DNA from: Dactylorhiza incarnata
Lineage: Eukaryota > Streptophyta > Magnoliopsida > Asparagales > Orchidaceae
Assembly: GCA_033032865.1 (NCBI GenBank)
Contig: JAWHQI010000201.1
Location: 2,915,501-2,979,500, forward strand
DNA length: 64,000 bases
Direction: 5' to 3'
The notes under the pieces were generated by a model. It saw only the letters and a program-made list of their open reading frames with translations. It was not told the DNA's origin and did not search any database. The stretch's first letter is position 1. Every line of letters begins with the position of its first letter. The position numbers and the translations under genes are program-made. Below, piece after piece: positions 33,411 through 44,130 of this stretch.

Positions 33411-33493
33411 CAAATTGCACACAAATCAAACATAAAGTCGCACAATAGTATAAATCACACATAGCTATGTAAAAGTTAACATTTAATTCATAC
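33411..33493 (-). other. Putative intron between gag and protease (element J)
   Basis: 83 bp with a donor-like ACAG/GTATGA start at the same codon as in element H. The end reads TTTG instead of an AG acceptor, so this copy may have lost the splice site by mutation. It contains stops. Removing it keeps the same reading phase (VTG to FVLI). Confidence 0.4.
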
Positions 33494-34712
33494 CTGTGAC
33501 GACATCAATTTGTCGTATGGCTTCTTGCTGGCCAAGCGAGTAGACTTTCGGCTGGGTTGGAATGTGCTGGGAAGCAGCGGACTCCGCAGCTTTGCCCTTT
33601 TCCGCATGACCCGCAGCACGAGCATAGTCCATCGCTCGGTTCTCTGGCCTCGGGGGACCACTGCGACACACGCTTGCTTTGTGTCCCACCTTTCCGCAAG
33701 TGAAACATGTAATTGGACCACGTGCAGTCGTAGCTCCCAACACATTTGAGCGAGTTGGTTCCGCAGACTTCAACTTCCTTTTGTTCCTCCTGAACTCAGA
33801 TTTGGATTGAGAGGTCGGCGCATGAAATTCAGGTTTCTTTGCCACGCCCTTTGCTTGTATGCTCTTCATGTCCAACTCCAGAGATCTGGCGCTTTGCACC
33901 ATCATATGGAAGCCAAACGTCATTGGGCCTGCAATGAGCAGCCTAAACTCATCCCGAAGACCTTCATAAAACTTGTTCGCCTTCATTTCCTCATCTTCCA
34001 CCAAAAACCCCGCATAGTGGCCCAATCTAGTAAACTCGTGCAAGTACTCGTACACCGAGCTATCGCCTTGAGTTAACTTTAAGAACTTGTTCTGCAACGC
34101 AATGCGTTGGGCATAGGGAATATATCTCTGAAGAAACGACTTTGAGAACTCCGCCAAAGTGATCTCGGTAATATCCTTACCTTCAAACTTATGCGCTTCC
34201 TGTTCGGCGCACCAAAGCTCTGCTTCTCCGTTAAGGAGAAAGGTGGCTAGGGTGACCATCATAGCTTCTTCCGTTGCTGTCGCCTTTAGAGTTTTTCTAA
34301 CCGTTAACAGCCAGTCCTCCGCCTCCGTTGGGGATCCGATCCCCGAAAAGGTTGGAGGATGGAAACTTAGAAACTGCAGAAGTTGTTGATCACGCTCTCG
34401 CGCAACAGCTACTCGCTCTACTCGACGTTCCACCCTTGGCTCTACCACAGGTTCCACTGCAGCCACTGGCACAGGGGTCTCCATCCTCGGTTCCACCGCA
34501 GGTTCCACTGCAGGTTCGATCATTGGGGCCGCATCTATAATAGGCGTAGCAGGTTGTGCAAGCCTTTGCGGTTGAGCATTGATCATCACGAAGACAACTT
34601 CTGTGATTAACCTGATCATCTCAGCAGGAGGAGTGGTCGCTGGCACCTCAGCCGATGCACTACTTTCAGCGGTGTTACGGGGTCGAGACTGCCCCGCAGC
34701 AATCCTAGTCAC
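33483..34712 (-). pseudogene. Retrotransposon gag (element J)
   Basis: Full-length gag of about 410 residues. It has a variable N-terminus rich in Pro, Glu and Val repeats (VEPRVE, VEPAVEPRME), the capsid region (FHPPTFSGIGSPTEAEDWL, LNGEAELWC, FLQRYIPYAQR, EYLHEFTRLGHYA) and an intact zinc knuckle CFTCGKVGHKASVC. The first codon of the open frame is GTG; the homologous position in H suggests that an ATG has been lost. Gag itself has no internal stop. Confidence 0.9.
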
Positions 34713-34935
34713 CTATAATCGTGCAATACACAATTTAGTGACCGAAAACATAGCAAACAACAATCATGGAACGCTCAGGTTTCGCAAACAAGTATGTTTT
34801 TTCATTCCTAAGTGGACATTCTTATTAGTTTTTGTCGTTTTAGGTGAATGCACATCCCGTGCACACCACCCCTTAAAAGAAATTCGTCCCGAATTCGCTA
34901 AACTACGGATCGTCGCCCTAAGTACGATACCAAAT

Positions 34936-36888
34936 TGTAACACCCTTCCAGTACGAATATTATAACAGTAGGTACGGCCGGGACCCCACGCTATACTAAC
35001 CACAATAGATAGGTGTTAAAAGGAGATATACAGAAAAGAACTACACCAGAGTATACTAAACATGAGCGGAAGCATAAAGATTTAACATTTCTATTATAAT
35101 AGTCCACTATCACAGGAATGAAACAATAAAGTGTAGAGTTACGGCCTTAAGGCCTTACATTCCAAAACATACAAAACTCTCTAAACATACATCGGCGAAC
35201 AGGCCGGCAAAACATGAAAAACAGAAAAGAGGCTGGCCTTTGAGGGCCAACGCAGCAAAAAGGGCCACCGCCCGCTATTTCCCGCTAGGCTCAACTGCAC
35301 CTGCATAAGAAGATTCCACCAAGGGGTGGCAAACAAAGCAACGATCAGCATAGCTGACCAAATTATAACGACCCCACACCTTTCTCGTAGTGGCGGAGCT
35401 TCTTCCCTACAAACAAGTCGTACTAGCAGCAAGTAGTATTATAATGAAGGTGCAAACTACACAAGGTGGTTTCAAGCACAATCAATTTCTAGGTGTAGCA
35501 ACAAATGGAGTTGATCCTGGGAATGCACATGATGTTGGTTGGGTTCACCCGAAGGTTCCCCACAACCGCCTAAGCAACGCATGAGGCTAATCATAACATC
35601 AATCCAAAACCATGACCGTGGGTTCTCACGACCACACGTAACCAGCTAAGCTAAAGAGCTTAGTGAACGCTTGAGCATTTACCTATTGGAGGAACCCTCC
35701 CAAACAGTTCTATCCCATGATCACACAGCGTCCCGAGGTTTCCCCCTCTCGCCGATCCGCATGGTGCGGGTTCGGTACAAGCTTGTGCCCGTTGCTCAAA
35801 TCATCGCGTTAACAACAACGATGCGGGTGTAGCTTTACTTCGGCCCGTTCGCAAGGAAACACCGACGGGTGTTCCCAAACACAATAAGTTGTGCACCTAA
35901 ACCAACCTAGTGGACTTAGGCTTCACTAGAACAACCAATGAAGGAGGTATACAACGACTCACTTCAATTTTGTGGTGAAGGTTTGCATTCCACCACTCTC
36001 CAAGCAAGGGTCTTTCGTTAGGATCTTCACAAGACGCCTAATCTCAAGTCCCGCAATACTATAGATGATCTCACAGAGTCATTCTCCGGCACGCATTCTA
36101 GGCCTAACCTAAATGCAACGTCGCAAATCAAGCATCACCGATTCGGGCTCATGGCCACGAATAGGCTTCACACACAATGCCTAAATACGCACGACTATTG
36201 GATTTCTAAATGCAATATGCCGGGGACGGACACAATCGACCCGGAGTTCCGAAGAACTAGAGGAAATCCTACACTTCACCCATTTGGTGAAAGGGAGTCC
36301 TCATGCAAGCATATAAAAAGAAAGAGAGGACAAATAACACGTCCTAAGACCGGGAGAAAAAATCGTTACCCTTGGATCTCTTTTCCCCGCCATAGATCTG
36401 AGATCCCACTCGGAGAGAAAGAACTACGCCGGGCTGCACTTTCCAGATCTGGGAACGGCTCGCGGAACGGAGCTCCGGAGCTCCGTCAATAGCGGAATCT
36501 CCTTCTTCTTCCTCCTTGCCCTTTCTTCTTTCTCTAGCTTAGGAGAGAGGAAAGCTATGGAAATATGAGGGATTAACCCCTCTCCAAAGCCCTAAGACCC
36601 CCCCAGCAACAACTCACAGCCGTTGGATCAATTTCCAAAGATTTTGATCGATCAGATCGTCTTCTCCGCTCTTCGTTATGGAGCATAATAAACAGGGCGC
36701 ACGATCACTGGCGCACGACCAGTGGTCGTGCTCGAAGAGGAGAAATGGTCTTGTGCACTGCTTTGGACAGTGAGCGTTCTGACAGCTCTCTTTGCCTTGA
36801 CAAGAGCGCACGATCACTGGCTCACGACCAGTGGTCGTGCGCGAAGAGGAAACATGGTCGTGCGCACTGCTTTGACTGAGAAATTTCA
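34936..36888 (-). repeat. 5' LTR of element J (truncated)
   Basis: Aligns with 27943-29964 but lacks the last ~75 bp (its U3 start). The sequence leaves the LTR at about 36888 and enters copia integrase. The neighbouring primer site reads TGGTATCGTACTTAGG, which matches tRNA-iMet only over the first bases. Palindromes with GCGCACGACC arms lie at 36695-36870. Confidence 0.85.
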
Positions 36889-37559
36889 ACACTTGGCTTC
36901 TCCTTGAACATCAGTTCGTGAGGGGTGTTCATGTTGATAGGACTTAGAGGCATCCTGTTGATGACGTATGCCGCACAAGACATTCCCTCCGCCCAAAAGG
37001 ACTTTGGGATACTCTTGGCATGAAGCCAGCATTTGCAGGTTTCTGTCAGATGACGGATCTTCCACTCTGCAATGCCATTTTGCTGTGGAGTATGGGCACA
37101 AGTGTGCTCTCTCCGGACGCCGTGCTTCCTGCAAAAACTTGAGAACTCACCAGAGGTGAACTCCCCACCATTGTCAGTTTTCATTTTTTTCACCCGCAAG
37201 CCTAACCAACCTTCCACCAGCTCCTTGAAATCCACGAATTTCGCAAAAGCTTCTGACTTCTCTATTAGAAAATACACCCAGACATATCTGGTATAATCAT
37301 CGATCAACACCAACATATATCTGTTGCCTCCAAGGCTTGGGGTGGCAGTCGGTCCCATCAAATCACCGTGAATGCACTCCAACGGCGCTTTGCATCTTGT
37401 TTGCGATTTATCAAATGGTAGTCGATGAGACTTACCAAACTGACATCCCGCCCAAACATGACCGTCTCCATAGAAGGACAAGCTAGGCAAGCCCTTGACA
37501 AGGCCCCTTACCACCATAGCCTTCAATTTGTCCATACCTATGTGCCCCAATATTTCATG
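36889..37559 (-). pseudogene. Copia integrase zinc and core domains (element K)
   Basis: Inserts the DNA copy into the genome. It shows GHIGMDKLKAMV, CQFGKSHRLPF, the first catalytic Asp in CIHGDLMGP, the second in MKTDNGGEF, and the Glu in PQQNGIAEW. One zinc ligand is lost: the usual CxxC reads WAGC. A TAG replaces the usual Trp just before HEILGH (near 37560), separating it from the protease. The copy ends at the J insertion after MFKEKPS. Confidence 0.9.
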
Positions 37560-38927
37560 CTAGATAGCCGCGCTATCATTGGTCTTCATCTTGTCAACAT
37601 AGGTACTTGTCGATAAAATTAACAAGTCCTTTACCCGCTTTCCAATATGAATAACATCTCCCTTCATCTCCGGTTGAGTTTTAAGAAACTTCACTTCTGT
37701 TGGGCCAAACAGAACGTGATAACCGGCATCGACCGCATTGGTCACAGAGAAGAGATTCTTCTTCATACCCGACACGTGATAAACACTCCTTAATGTGAGT
37801 GGACCCTTATCACTGCTCAGAGAAACAATACCTTCTTGTTCTACTGCATGAACAGAATTATCAGCCGTAATGATTGCATCGTTACCTGAGTAAGGAGTCA
37901 AAGAAGAGAACTTTGATTCATCCCCAGTGAGGTGATGCCCACACCCTGAATCCACGATCCAATCCTCTTGGAAGTTGATGGCATCCAAGGCCTTAACGGG
38001 CATGACCGTCATATTGGCCGCAAAGGCTCCTCCCCATCCAGCTTCATCAGACTTTGGCTTCTCCTTCTCCACTGCATGTCCCGGCTGAAGATTAACCCGA
38101 CAATCCTTCTTGAAGTAGCTGGTCTTATTGCACCTGAAGCACCTTGGTCCTTCTCCCTTCTTCTTCCCATCATACTTAGAAGCATAGCCCCTATCCTGCT
38201 GACCTGAAGTAGAGGGTCCATCATGAACTGGCTTCTTCTTCTCCCACTTCTTCTTCTTCTTCCCAGAGAACAACACATCACTATCTCCCCAAGAGATAGA
38301 AGTCCCCGCCATCTGTCTTGCCAAACTTTTCTGCGAAGCAAGTAAGTTTTCCAGCTCCAACAGAGATGGTTGATTTGCCCAACCCTGAACTGATGTCACA
38401 AAAGCAAGATACTCCTTCCGCAACACGCGGATGATATGCCTTTTCAGTTTTGCCTCCAAGATGGGCTCATCAGGGTCCAATGCAGAAATCTCTGCTGTGA
38501 GGTTCTTCATCTTGAGAAAGAAAGTATAGATAGAAAGATCACCTTGAGAGGCCTTCGCCAACTCATTTTCAAGAAACTGTAGCCGAGCTACATTCCTCTT
38601 ATTGAACAGCCCGTCCAAAGACATCCAAATCTCAGCAGCAGATTTACATCCAATGATGTGATCGAATAGCTCCGGTGAGATAGCCCTCTTGAGTGTGAAC
38701 TCTGCCTTTGCATTAGTCCTTCTCCAAAGTCTCACCTCTGCCATATTATCTCCTGCTTGAAAAACTTCTTGTGTGTCTTCTCCTCCAACAATCTCCCATA
38801 GATCCTCGCCAAGCAAGTAACTCTCCATACACGACTTCCATTTCTTGTAATTAGTCGATGTGCGGAGTTCAATACCAAGCCCTCTTGTATCCAGCTTCCA
38901 TGGCAAACTATGTGGTTTCTTCTTCAC
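37560..38927 (-). pseudogene. Copia gag and protease (element K)
   Basis: Capsid then aspartic protease, in one frame. Gag shows NYKKWKSCMESYLLGEDLW, SAAEIWMSLDGLF and FLKMKNLTAEISALD. The zinc knuckle reads CFRCNKTSYFKKDC, with the histidine of CX2CX4HX4C changed to tyrosine. The protease active site is intact: WIVDSGCGHHLTGD. It ends in a TAG where integrase would continue in the same frame. The true start may be a little upstream, since the PBS is at 38980-38990. Confidence 0.9.
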
Positions 38928-38979
38928 AAAGACGAAGGCAACTTAAGTTGAACACTGCTTATCAACTCCAAGAACCTCC

Positions 38980-38990
38980 CTCTGATACCA
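38980..38990 (-). other. Primer binding site of element K (tRNA-iMet type)
   Basis: Minus strand TGGTATCAGAG directly after the LTR end, the standard initiator-methionine primer site. Confidence 0.85.
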
Positions 38991-40143
38991 TGTTAAATTT
39001 TTTGATTTGAATCGTTTAGGAGTAAGCAGGAGTTGCATCAACTGAGTTATAGCCAAACAACCACAATGCCACACAACAACACAATAGTCTTTATTGAATC
39101 ACAAAACTTGATTACAGTGCGAGGTATACACGGCGAGACATGATTCATAAGAATCACGAAGGAGAGAGGAACAAAACACACCAAAAGCACAAATCTGGCA
39201 ACCTGACAAGCAGAGACCGCACAGACCGCTGTACTCCAGAGACCGCCCGGCTTATCCTGAGACCGCACGAACAGAATACAGGAAAGATGACCTGCACTGC
39301 AAGACCGCCACCTCAGACCGCACGAACTGGAGCTTACTAAACTGAACAGAGAACAGAAACTGTCGCCAGACCGCAACTCAGATCGCCTGACCGCGGAAGG
39401 TCGCCTGATCGCTGAGCTCGCTGCGAACAGCACAAGAACAACATAAACCAGTTCGCAGATAAGTCGCTGCCGAACTGTTTATATAAGCCATTGGGAAATC
39501 ACCAAGGAAGGAGGCCGCAACCTGCTGACCGCAAACCTGTGAACACAACAAATAGTTAACTCGCTTCTGAGACCGCCCGACCTCAAAGTTGAGACCGCAC
39601 AAAATAACCCAGGCTCTAGTTCTTACAGTTCTCGTTATGAATGACGGGCTTGCACCCCTATTTATAGGCGAGGAGATGGATGTCGTCACCGCCGCAAGAG
39701 AGGTACAGTCACCACCCATCAGATCGCGAGCGGTCTCATAGAGCAGACCGAGCGATCACACCACTTGGACAACATCCAGTCCAAGACCGCAAATCAGCAG
39801 CAGACCGCGCACAAGCCGCGCGGACACAGAGCCTCCTCCCATGGATCGCTTAGATCAAACCAAGAACATCTGGCCGACTTCAAACAAGTCGCCAGATCAC
39901 CGAGCATAAGCTGCCCGGTCATAACGGTCAATCAAGAATAGACCGCCCGGTCTTCCACAAAGAAGATAGATCAACCAAGCAGAGCAGACCGAAAGAGACC
40001 GGAACATACAAGAACAAACCGGCCATCACAGCAGACCGCTAGAGCCAGACTGGCAGAGCACCAACACAGATACCGCGCGGTCTCTGCGATCACCAAAAAA
40101 TAGACCGCCGGCCACCTTCCACTTCACTTCAATAATTTCAACA
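38991..40143 (-). repeat. 5' LTR of element K
   Basis: Matches 24721-25875 with few differences. TATA box on the minus strand at 39658-39668. It contains the same dense AGACCGC motifs. Confidence 0.9.
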
Positions 40144-40236
40144 CGGAAAAGCCCAGGAGGCGATAGCGGCGGCTTTCCCCTTCTGGGCCGCTTGCGAGGC
40201 CTTCAGGCGAGCCAACATTTCGTCTTTCTTAGACAT
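40144..40236 (-). pseudogene. Tat antisense gene, unit 1 (element B), start of exon 1
   Basis: Reads from an ATG at 40236 as MSKKDEMLARLKAS and on to the insertion point of K. It resembles the first exon in element A (SEEAEARLKA). The sequence continues after K at 24720. A TATA box is 75 bp upstream. Confidence 0.6.
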
Positions 40237-40310
40237 CACGTTGGGGCTCGCGGCGAGTAAGAAAAGAGAGAGAGGAATACAAAAGTCTGAACGCCATTAG
40301 GGAAGGGCAG

Positions 40311-40318
40311 TATTTATA
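40311..40318 (-). promoter_or_regulatory. TATA box of Tat antisense unit 1 (B)
   Basis: Minus strand CTATAAATAC, 75 bp from the ATG at 40236, the same distance as in element A (2541-2550 to 2466). Confidence 0.65.
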
Positions 40319-40433
40319 GTGGTGGGCATGGGCCCCACCAAAAGATTCGTGCCATGTAGTCTAAAGGCTGGTGAATATCCGAGGTTGGATGATTCTTCGC
40401 GAGCCCGGAGATCCTCGCGAAGAGCGGGGATTA

Positions 40434-41646
40434 TGTACAACCCCGATATCCGCCAGAAGGAGGCGAGCCGAGCACTCGCCATGGGCCCGCAAGGAAGCGG
40501 GCGAGCCGAATTATATTGGTCCGCTCGCAGGAGGGCGGGCGAGCCAGACCATCGCGAACGGCGAACTCGCCATCCATCTCGTGTCAGCGGCTGGGCTGGG
40601 AAGGCCAGCCGTCCCAACAGCTATTTCTACCCAGTCCCAGCGGACCCACTGAGACAAGCGAGTGTCTCTGCGGACTCAAGCACCTTCTCAGCGGTTCCCG
40701 GTCCAGTCTCAACGGGAGAGCTCGCAGGATGAAGTGCGAGACCCGGCCTCAGTGGATGTTGCCGGAAGAAGCGCGAGCGGGGTCTTCACAGACCGCGCAC
40801 CTAAGTAGAGTTTCCGGTCCAACAGGTGGAAGAGGTAACAAAGAAGGCGAGCCAGGGCTTCAAGGATCTCTCGCAGGAAAGCGGGCGAGCCAGGTACTCG
40901 TTGACCACTCGCGAGAAGGCAGATGTGCCGGATTTCTTCCAAGTGTCCATGTTCGACGAAATCCGTTCCGCGACCGACGAACCCGCGTCGCATTCCCAGC
41001 TCGCCGAACTCGATTGTCCCGCCGGTTCAGCAGATTTGCACAAGGCCAAGGGGAGCTCGTGGGAAGACACGCGCGTCGTGTCCTTGCGAGGCCAAGCCTC
41101 AAAGTCAGCTCGCAAGAGGTTGGGCTAAAAGGACCGGCCGTCTCAGCGGTCTCTTCTATCCCGTCTCAGCGGATCCGCTGGGACCGGGGTGTCTCAGCGG
41201 TTTTTTCCCCCACCTGTAGCTCAGTTTGACAGGGAGTGGAATTACCCCTCTGCCCCTGGTGGTCTGTAAGTAGCCCATCCAAACAGCAGAGTTTGGCTGT
41301 TAGCAGGACAAATTGGTTTGCGTTTGGTAAAACCAAAAGGCGGAATTCCGCTATTGACAGACCATGAGCAAAAAACTATAAATAGACCTTGAAGGGCACC
41401 TTGGGAGAGGATTGGAATCGGAGATCTTTGACCTTCTTCTTCCCTTGGTTACTTTGGTTTAGCTCTCTAGCTCTCCAAGGTGCCTGAGTCTCAGCTTTGG
41501 CTTGGGAGGGGAAGCGCTCACCGATCTTCTGGGTTAGTGGAGGGACCTCCTCGCTGTGACTAATGTCTTAGTCATTTTTCTAGTCTTCAGTCTACCTTCT
41601 CTGAGGGATCAGTAAGGACTAGCTGCCCCTCATTTCGGTTTCAACA
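40434..41646 (+). repeat. 3' LTR of Tat element B
   Basis: The left end is placed at TGTACAACCCC after AAGAGCGGGGA, as in element A. The right end is TTTCAACA at 41646. The plus-strand TATA box TATAAATAG lies at 41377-41385. Upstream are GTCTCAGCGG repeats (41143-41205) and many GCGAG/CTCGC motifs. Long open frames on the plus strand here (for example 40516-41229) look accidental, with no homology recognised and GC-rich composition. Confidence 0.7.
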
Positions 41647-41649
41647 CTA

Positions 41650-42221
41650 GGCTTTCTAAAAAGCCACAAGCGGTGGCGGAATTCTTGGCTGACTATGTGA
41701 CCGAGGTGGAGGATCTTGAGCTACATACCCCACTGGCTTGGAAAATTATGGTTGACGGCACATCAGGAAAGCATTCCTTTGCAGGGGGAGTAATCTTAGT
41801 AAGCCCTTAGGGAACAAGGACTGAGCAGGCCATTGGCATCTACTTCCCGCTCACCAACAACTAGGCCAAGTATGAAGCGGAAATAGCAGGTCTCCGCCTA
41901 GCCCGGGAGCAGGGCGTACATGATATGGAGGTCTCGACGGACTCCATGGTGGTGGTGTGCCAAATAGAGGGAGAGTTCGAGGCAAAGGAACCGACTCTCC
42001 AGCGCTACCGAGAAAAGGTCAAGGGGATCTTCAGGCAATTCCATACTTTCATGACTCAACATATGCCGAGAGAGGAGAGCCTCCAGGTGGATCTCCTGGC
42101 CAAGAGAGGAGGAAAAGTGTCGGAACACTTTCGACCGTCCATCGAAGAAAGTGAGTTGATGGAGGTAGACTTACGAGCCTCGTGGATTGAACACTTCATC
42201 ACCTTCCTAGCATCGGTGTAG
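41650..42221 (+). pseudogene. Gypsy RNase H (element D)
   Basis: Reads KPQAVAEFLADYVTEVED, then MVDGTSGKHSFAGGVIL (catalytic Asp), AKYEAEIAGLRLAREQGV (Glu) and EVSTDSMVVVCQIEGEFEAK (Asp). It is the archaeal-type RNase H placed before integrase in Tat elements. At least two stops (near 41808 and 41861) break it. After 42221 comes the start of integrase, frameshifted. Confidence 0.8.
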
Positions 42222-43437
42222 TTCCCAGAAGGAGATATGGACAACCGGCGGTTCAGGTACAAATCAACATATTATTCTTTGCATGCAGGAGGATTGTACC
42301 GGAAGACCCTCTCTGGGCTCTAAGTCCGTTGTGTGTCGAAGGAAGTGGGCTCGCGGGTCCTGGAAGGGATCCATTCTGGAGAGTGCGGAAGCCACTCGGG
42401 GAGCAGGACCCTGGAGGGAAGGGTGTTGAAGGAAGGTTACTTCTGTCCTACCCTCAGCAAGGATGCAGTAGAGTTTGCAAAGAAGTGCTCCTAGTGCCAG
42501 CTATATGCTCCCCACCAACTCCTTCCAGCCCAGATGCTTCGGACCATCAGGGCTCCATGGTCGTTCGCGATATGGGGGTTGGACTTGGTAGTTCTATTCC
42601 CCTAGGCCTGTTGTCAAAGGAAGTTTCTGCTAGTGATGATCGATTATTTCTCCAAGTGGCAGGAGGTGAAGGCGCTGGGTAGGGTAACCTCTCAGGTAAT
42701 AAGAAATTTTGTATGGGGGGAGATAATTTGCCGACAAGGGCTTCCATTAGCCATCGTCACGGACAATGGGCCGTCATTTGCCAGCGAGGAGTTTGTCAGC
42801 TTCTGCAGCAAGCTGGGCATAGACCTTTGTTTCGCTTCAGTCCATCACCCGAAGAGCAATGAGCAGGTGGAAGCAGCAAACAAGATAATTGTGAACTTGC
42901 TGAAAAGAATGTCAAAAATCTTAGGGGTAACTGGGTAGAGCAGCTACCCTCGGTCCTCTAGGCCTTGAGAACCAGACCAAAAATGACCATAGGTGAGACC
43001 CCGTTCAAGCTCTCCTACGGGTCCGAGACCATCCTCCCATTCAAATTTGAGGTAAAGTCACCCGGGGTGGTCGCAGCCGGAGAAGGTGATGATAAATGGA
43101 GAGTGGAAAATGAAGTAGAGCAAAGGCTATCCTTAGACCTGGTGGAGGAACTCTGGGACCTGGCAACCATCTGACAGGAAGAGGTCAAGCGACAGAAGGC
43201 TCGATACTTCTTCGACTAGCACATCTGGGTGAAGCAGTTCAAGAAAGGGGACATGGTCCAACAATAGGTCGATGCGGCCGGAAGGGGAGCGATGGTGGGA
43301 AAGCTCAATCCCAACTAGGAACCTTATATTGTAGAGGAAGCACTCAAGTCGGGGGGGGGGGGGGGTAACACCTCTGGGATGTGGAAGGGGTACCCCTCAG
43401 CCGAACTTGGAGCGGTGACGATTTAAAAGGTTTCTAC
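42222..43437 (+). pseudogene. Gypsy integrase (element D), with stops and a G run
   Basis: The core shows WGLDLVVLFP (first Asp), MIDYFSKWQEVKALG, IVTDNGPSFASEEF (second Asp) and HPKSNEQVEAANKII (Glu). The C-terminal part is LRTRPKMTIGETPFKLSYGS, then EQRLSLDLVEELWDLATI, matching element B. A run of G at 43352-43365 interrupts the final LKSG..HLWDVEG region, as in B. Several stops are present. Confidence 0.8.
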
Positions 43438-43496
43438 CCTTGAATTCGTATGTTGATTTATTATAAGTTAAAATTGTTGTCTTTTCTGATAATCGG

Positions 43497-44130
43497 TCCA
43501 TGCAAGCTAATGAGGTGGTGGAGTACCCCAGATCAATTCTACTGTCGGGCTCTCACTAGCCATTGGGTTCAGGTTGATCTCTAGAGAGGCTGGCATGGTA
43601 ATGAGTTGCCGGAGTGCCCCAGATCGATTCCGCTATCGGGATCTCACTAGCCGGTGGTTTCAGGTTGATCTCTGGAGAGGTTTGCAAGGTAATGAGGTGC
43701 TGGAGTGCCCCAGATCGATTCCGCTGCTGGGCTCTCACTAGTCGATGGGTTCAGGTTGATCTTTGGAGAGTCTGGGAAGGTAATGAGGTGCTGGAGTGCC
43801 CCAGATCGATTCCGCTGTCGGGATCTCAATAGACGGTTGGTTTAGGTTGATCTATTGATAGGCTGACACAGAAATGTGGTTCTGGAGTGCCCTAGATCGA
43901 TTCTGCTGTCGGGCTCTCACTAGGTGGTGGGTTCATGTTGATCTTTAGAGATGCTGGCAAGGTAATGAGGTGCTGGAAAGCCCCAGATCAATTCTGCTAT
44001 CGGGCTCCCACTAGCCTGTGGGTTCAGGTTGATCTTTGGAGACGCTGGCAAGGTTGGTAAGTTAGATGACCCCAGGTCAACTCTGCTACCGGGCTCTCAT
44101 TAGACGGTTGGTCACATTGATCTCTGGAGG
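43497..44130 (+). repeat. Tandem array of ~90 bp units (Tat D 3' region)
   Basis: About seven copies of a 90-92 bp unit with GTGCTGGAGTGCCCCAGATC and GGTTCAGGTTGATCTCTGG. It is homologous to the B array (both share CCCCAGATCGATTCCGCT and GGTTGATCT) and in the same position. Units are more diverged than in B and lack long G runs. Confidence 0.85.

Larger units (their letters stand above)
27943..36888 (-). mobile_element. Tekay-type chromovirus J (Ty3/gypsy)
   Basis: LTRs at 27943-29964 and 34936-36888 (the right one truncated) enclose gag, protease, RT, RNase H, integrase and chromodomain, all on the minus strand. The polypurine tract (reverse of ACCTCCCTTAAAAG) lies just right of 29964. The element sits in the integrase of copia K. 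The left junction keeps TGCAC as candidate target sequence. The right junction has lost the first ~75 bp of the 5' LTR and part of the target duplication. Several frameshifts make it inactive. Confidence 0.9.
24721..40143 (-). mobile_element. Ty1/copia retrotransposon K, interrupted by J
   Basis: LTRs 24721-25875 and 38991-40143 (TGTTAAATTT to TTTCA(A/G)CA on the plus strand). The primer site TGGTATCAGAG adjoins the right LTR and a polypurine tract (reverse of CCCCCCTTGAAG) the left, so it reads leftward. Order gag-PR-INT-RT-RH is that of Ty1/copia. Flanks are CGGAG (24716-24720) and CGGAA (40144-40148), a target duplication with one change. Tekay element J is inserted in its integrase. Without J the element is about 6.5 kb. 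Confidence 0.9.
18963..41646 (+). mobile_element. Tat-lineage retrotransposon B, 3' half, interrupted by K
   Basis: Layout in element orientation: integrase C-terminus (18963-19358), tandem array (19437-20620), antisense gene unit 2 (21254-23178), antisense unit 1 (23794-24720 and 40144-40236), LTR to 41646. Copia element K (24721-40143) is inserted in the first exon of unit 1; the exon continues in the same gene on the far side. The 5' half of B is missing, replaced by element I. Downstream of the LTR, RNase H of another Tat element (D) begins at once, so B was inserted in D. Confidence 0.8.

Noticed and set aside
29301..36500. Additional plus-strand genes in the J LTRs and opposite the pol region
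   Set aside because: These frames are shadows of minus-strand pol or LTR sequence and carry no recognisable domain.
40516..41229. 237-residue plus-strand protein in the Tat B LTR
   Set aside because: GC-rich, low-complexity composition, overlapped by equally long frames on both strands, no domain recognised, and it spans a U3 region full of repeats.
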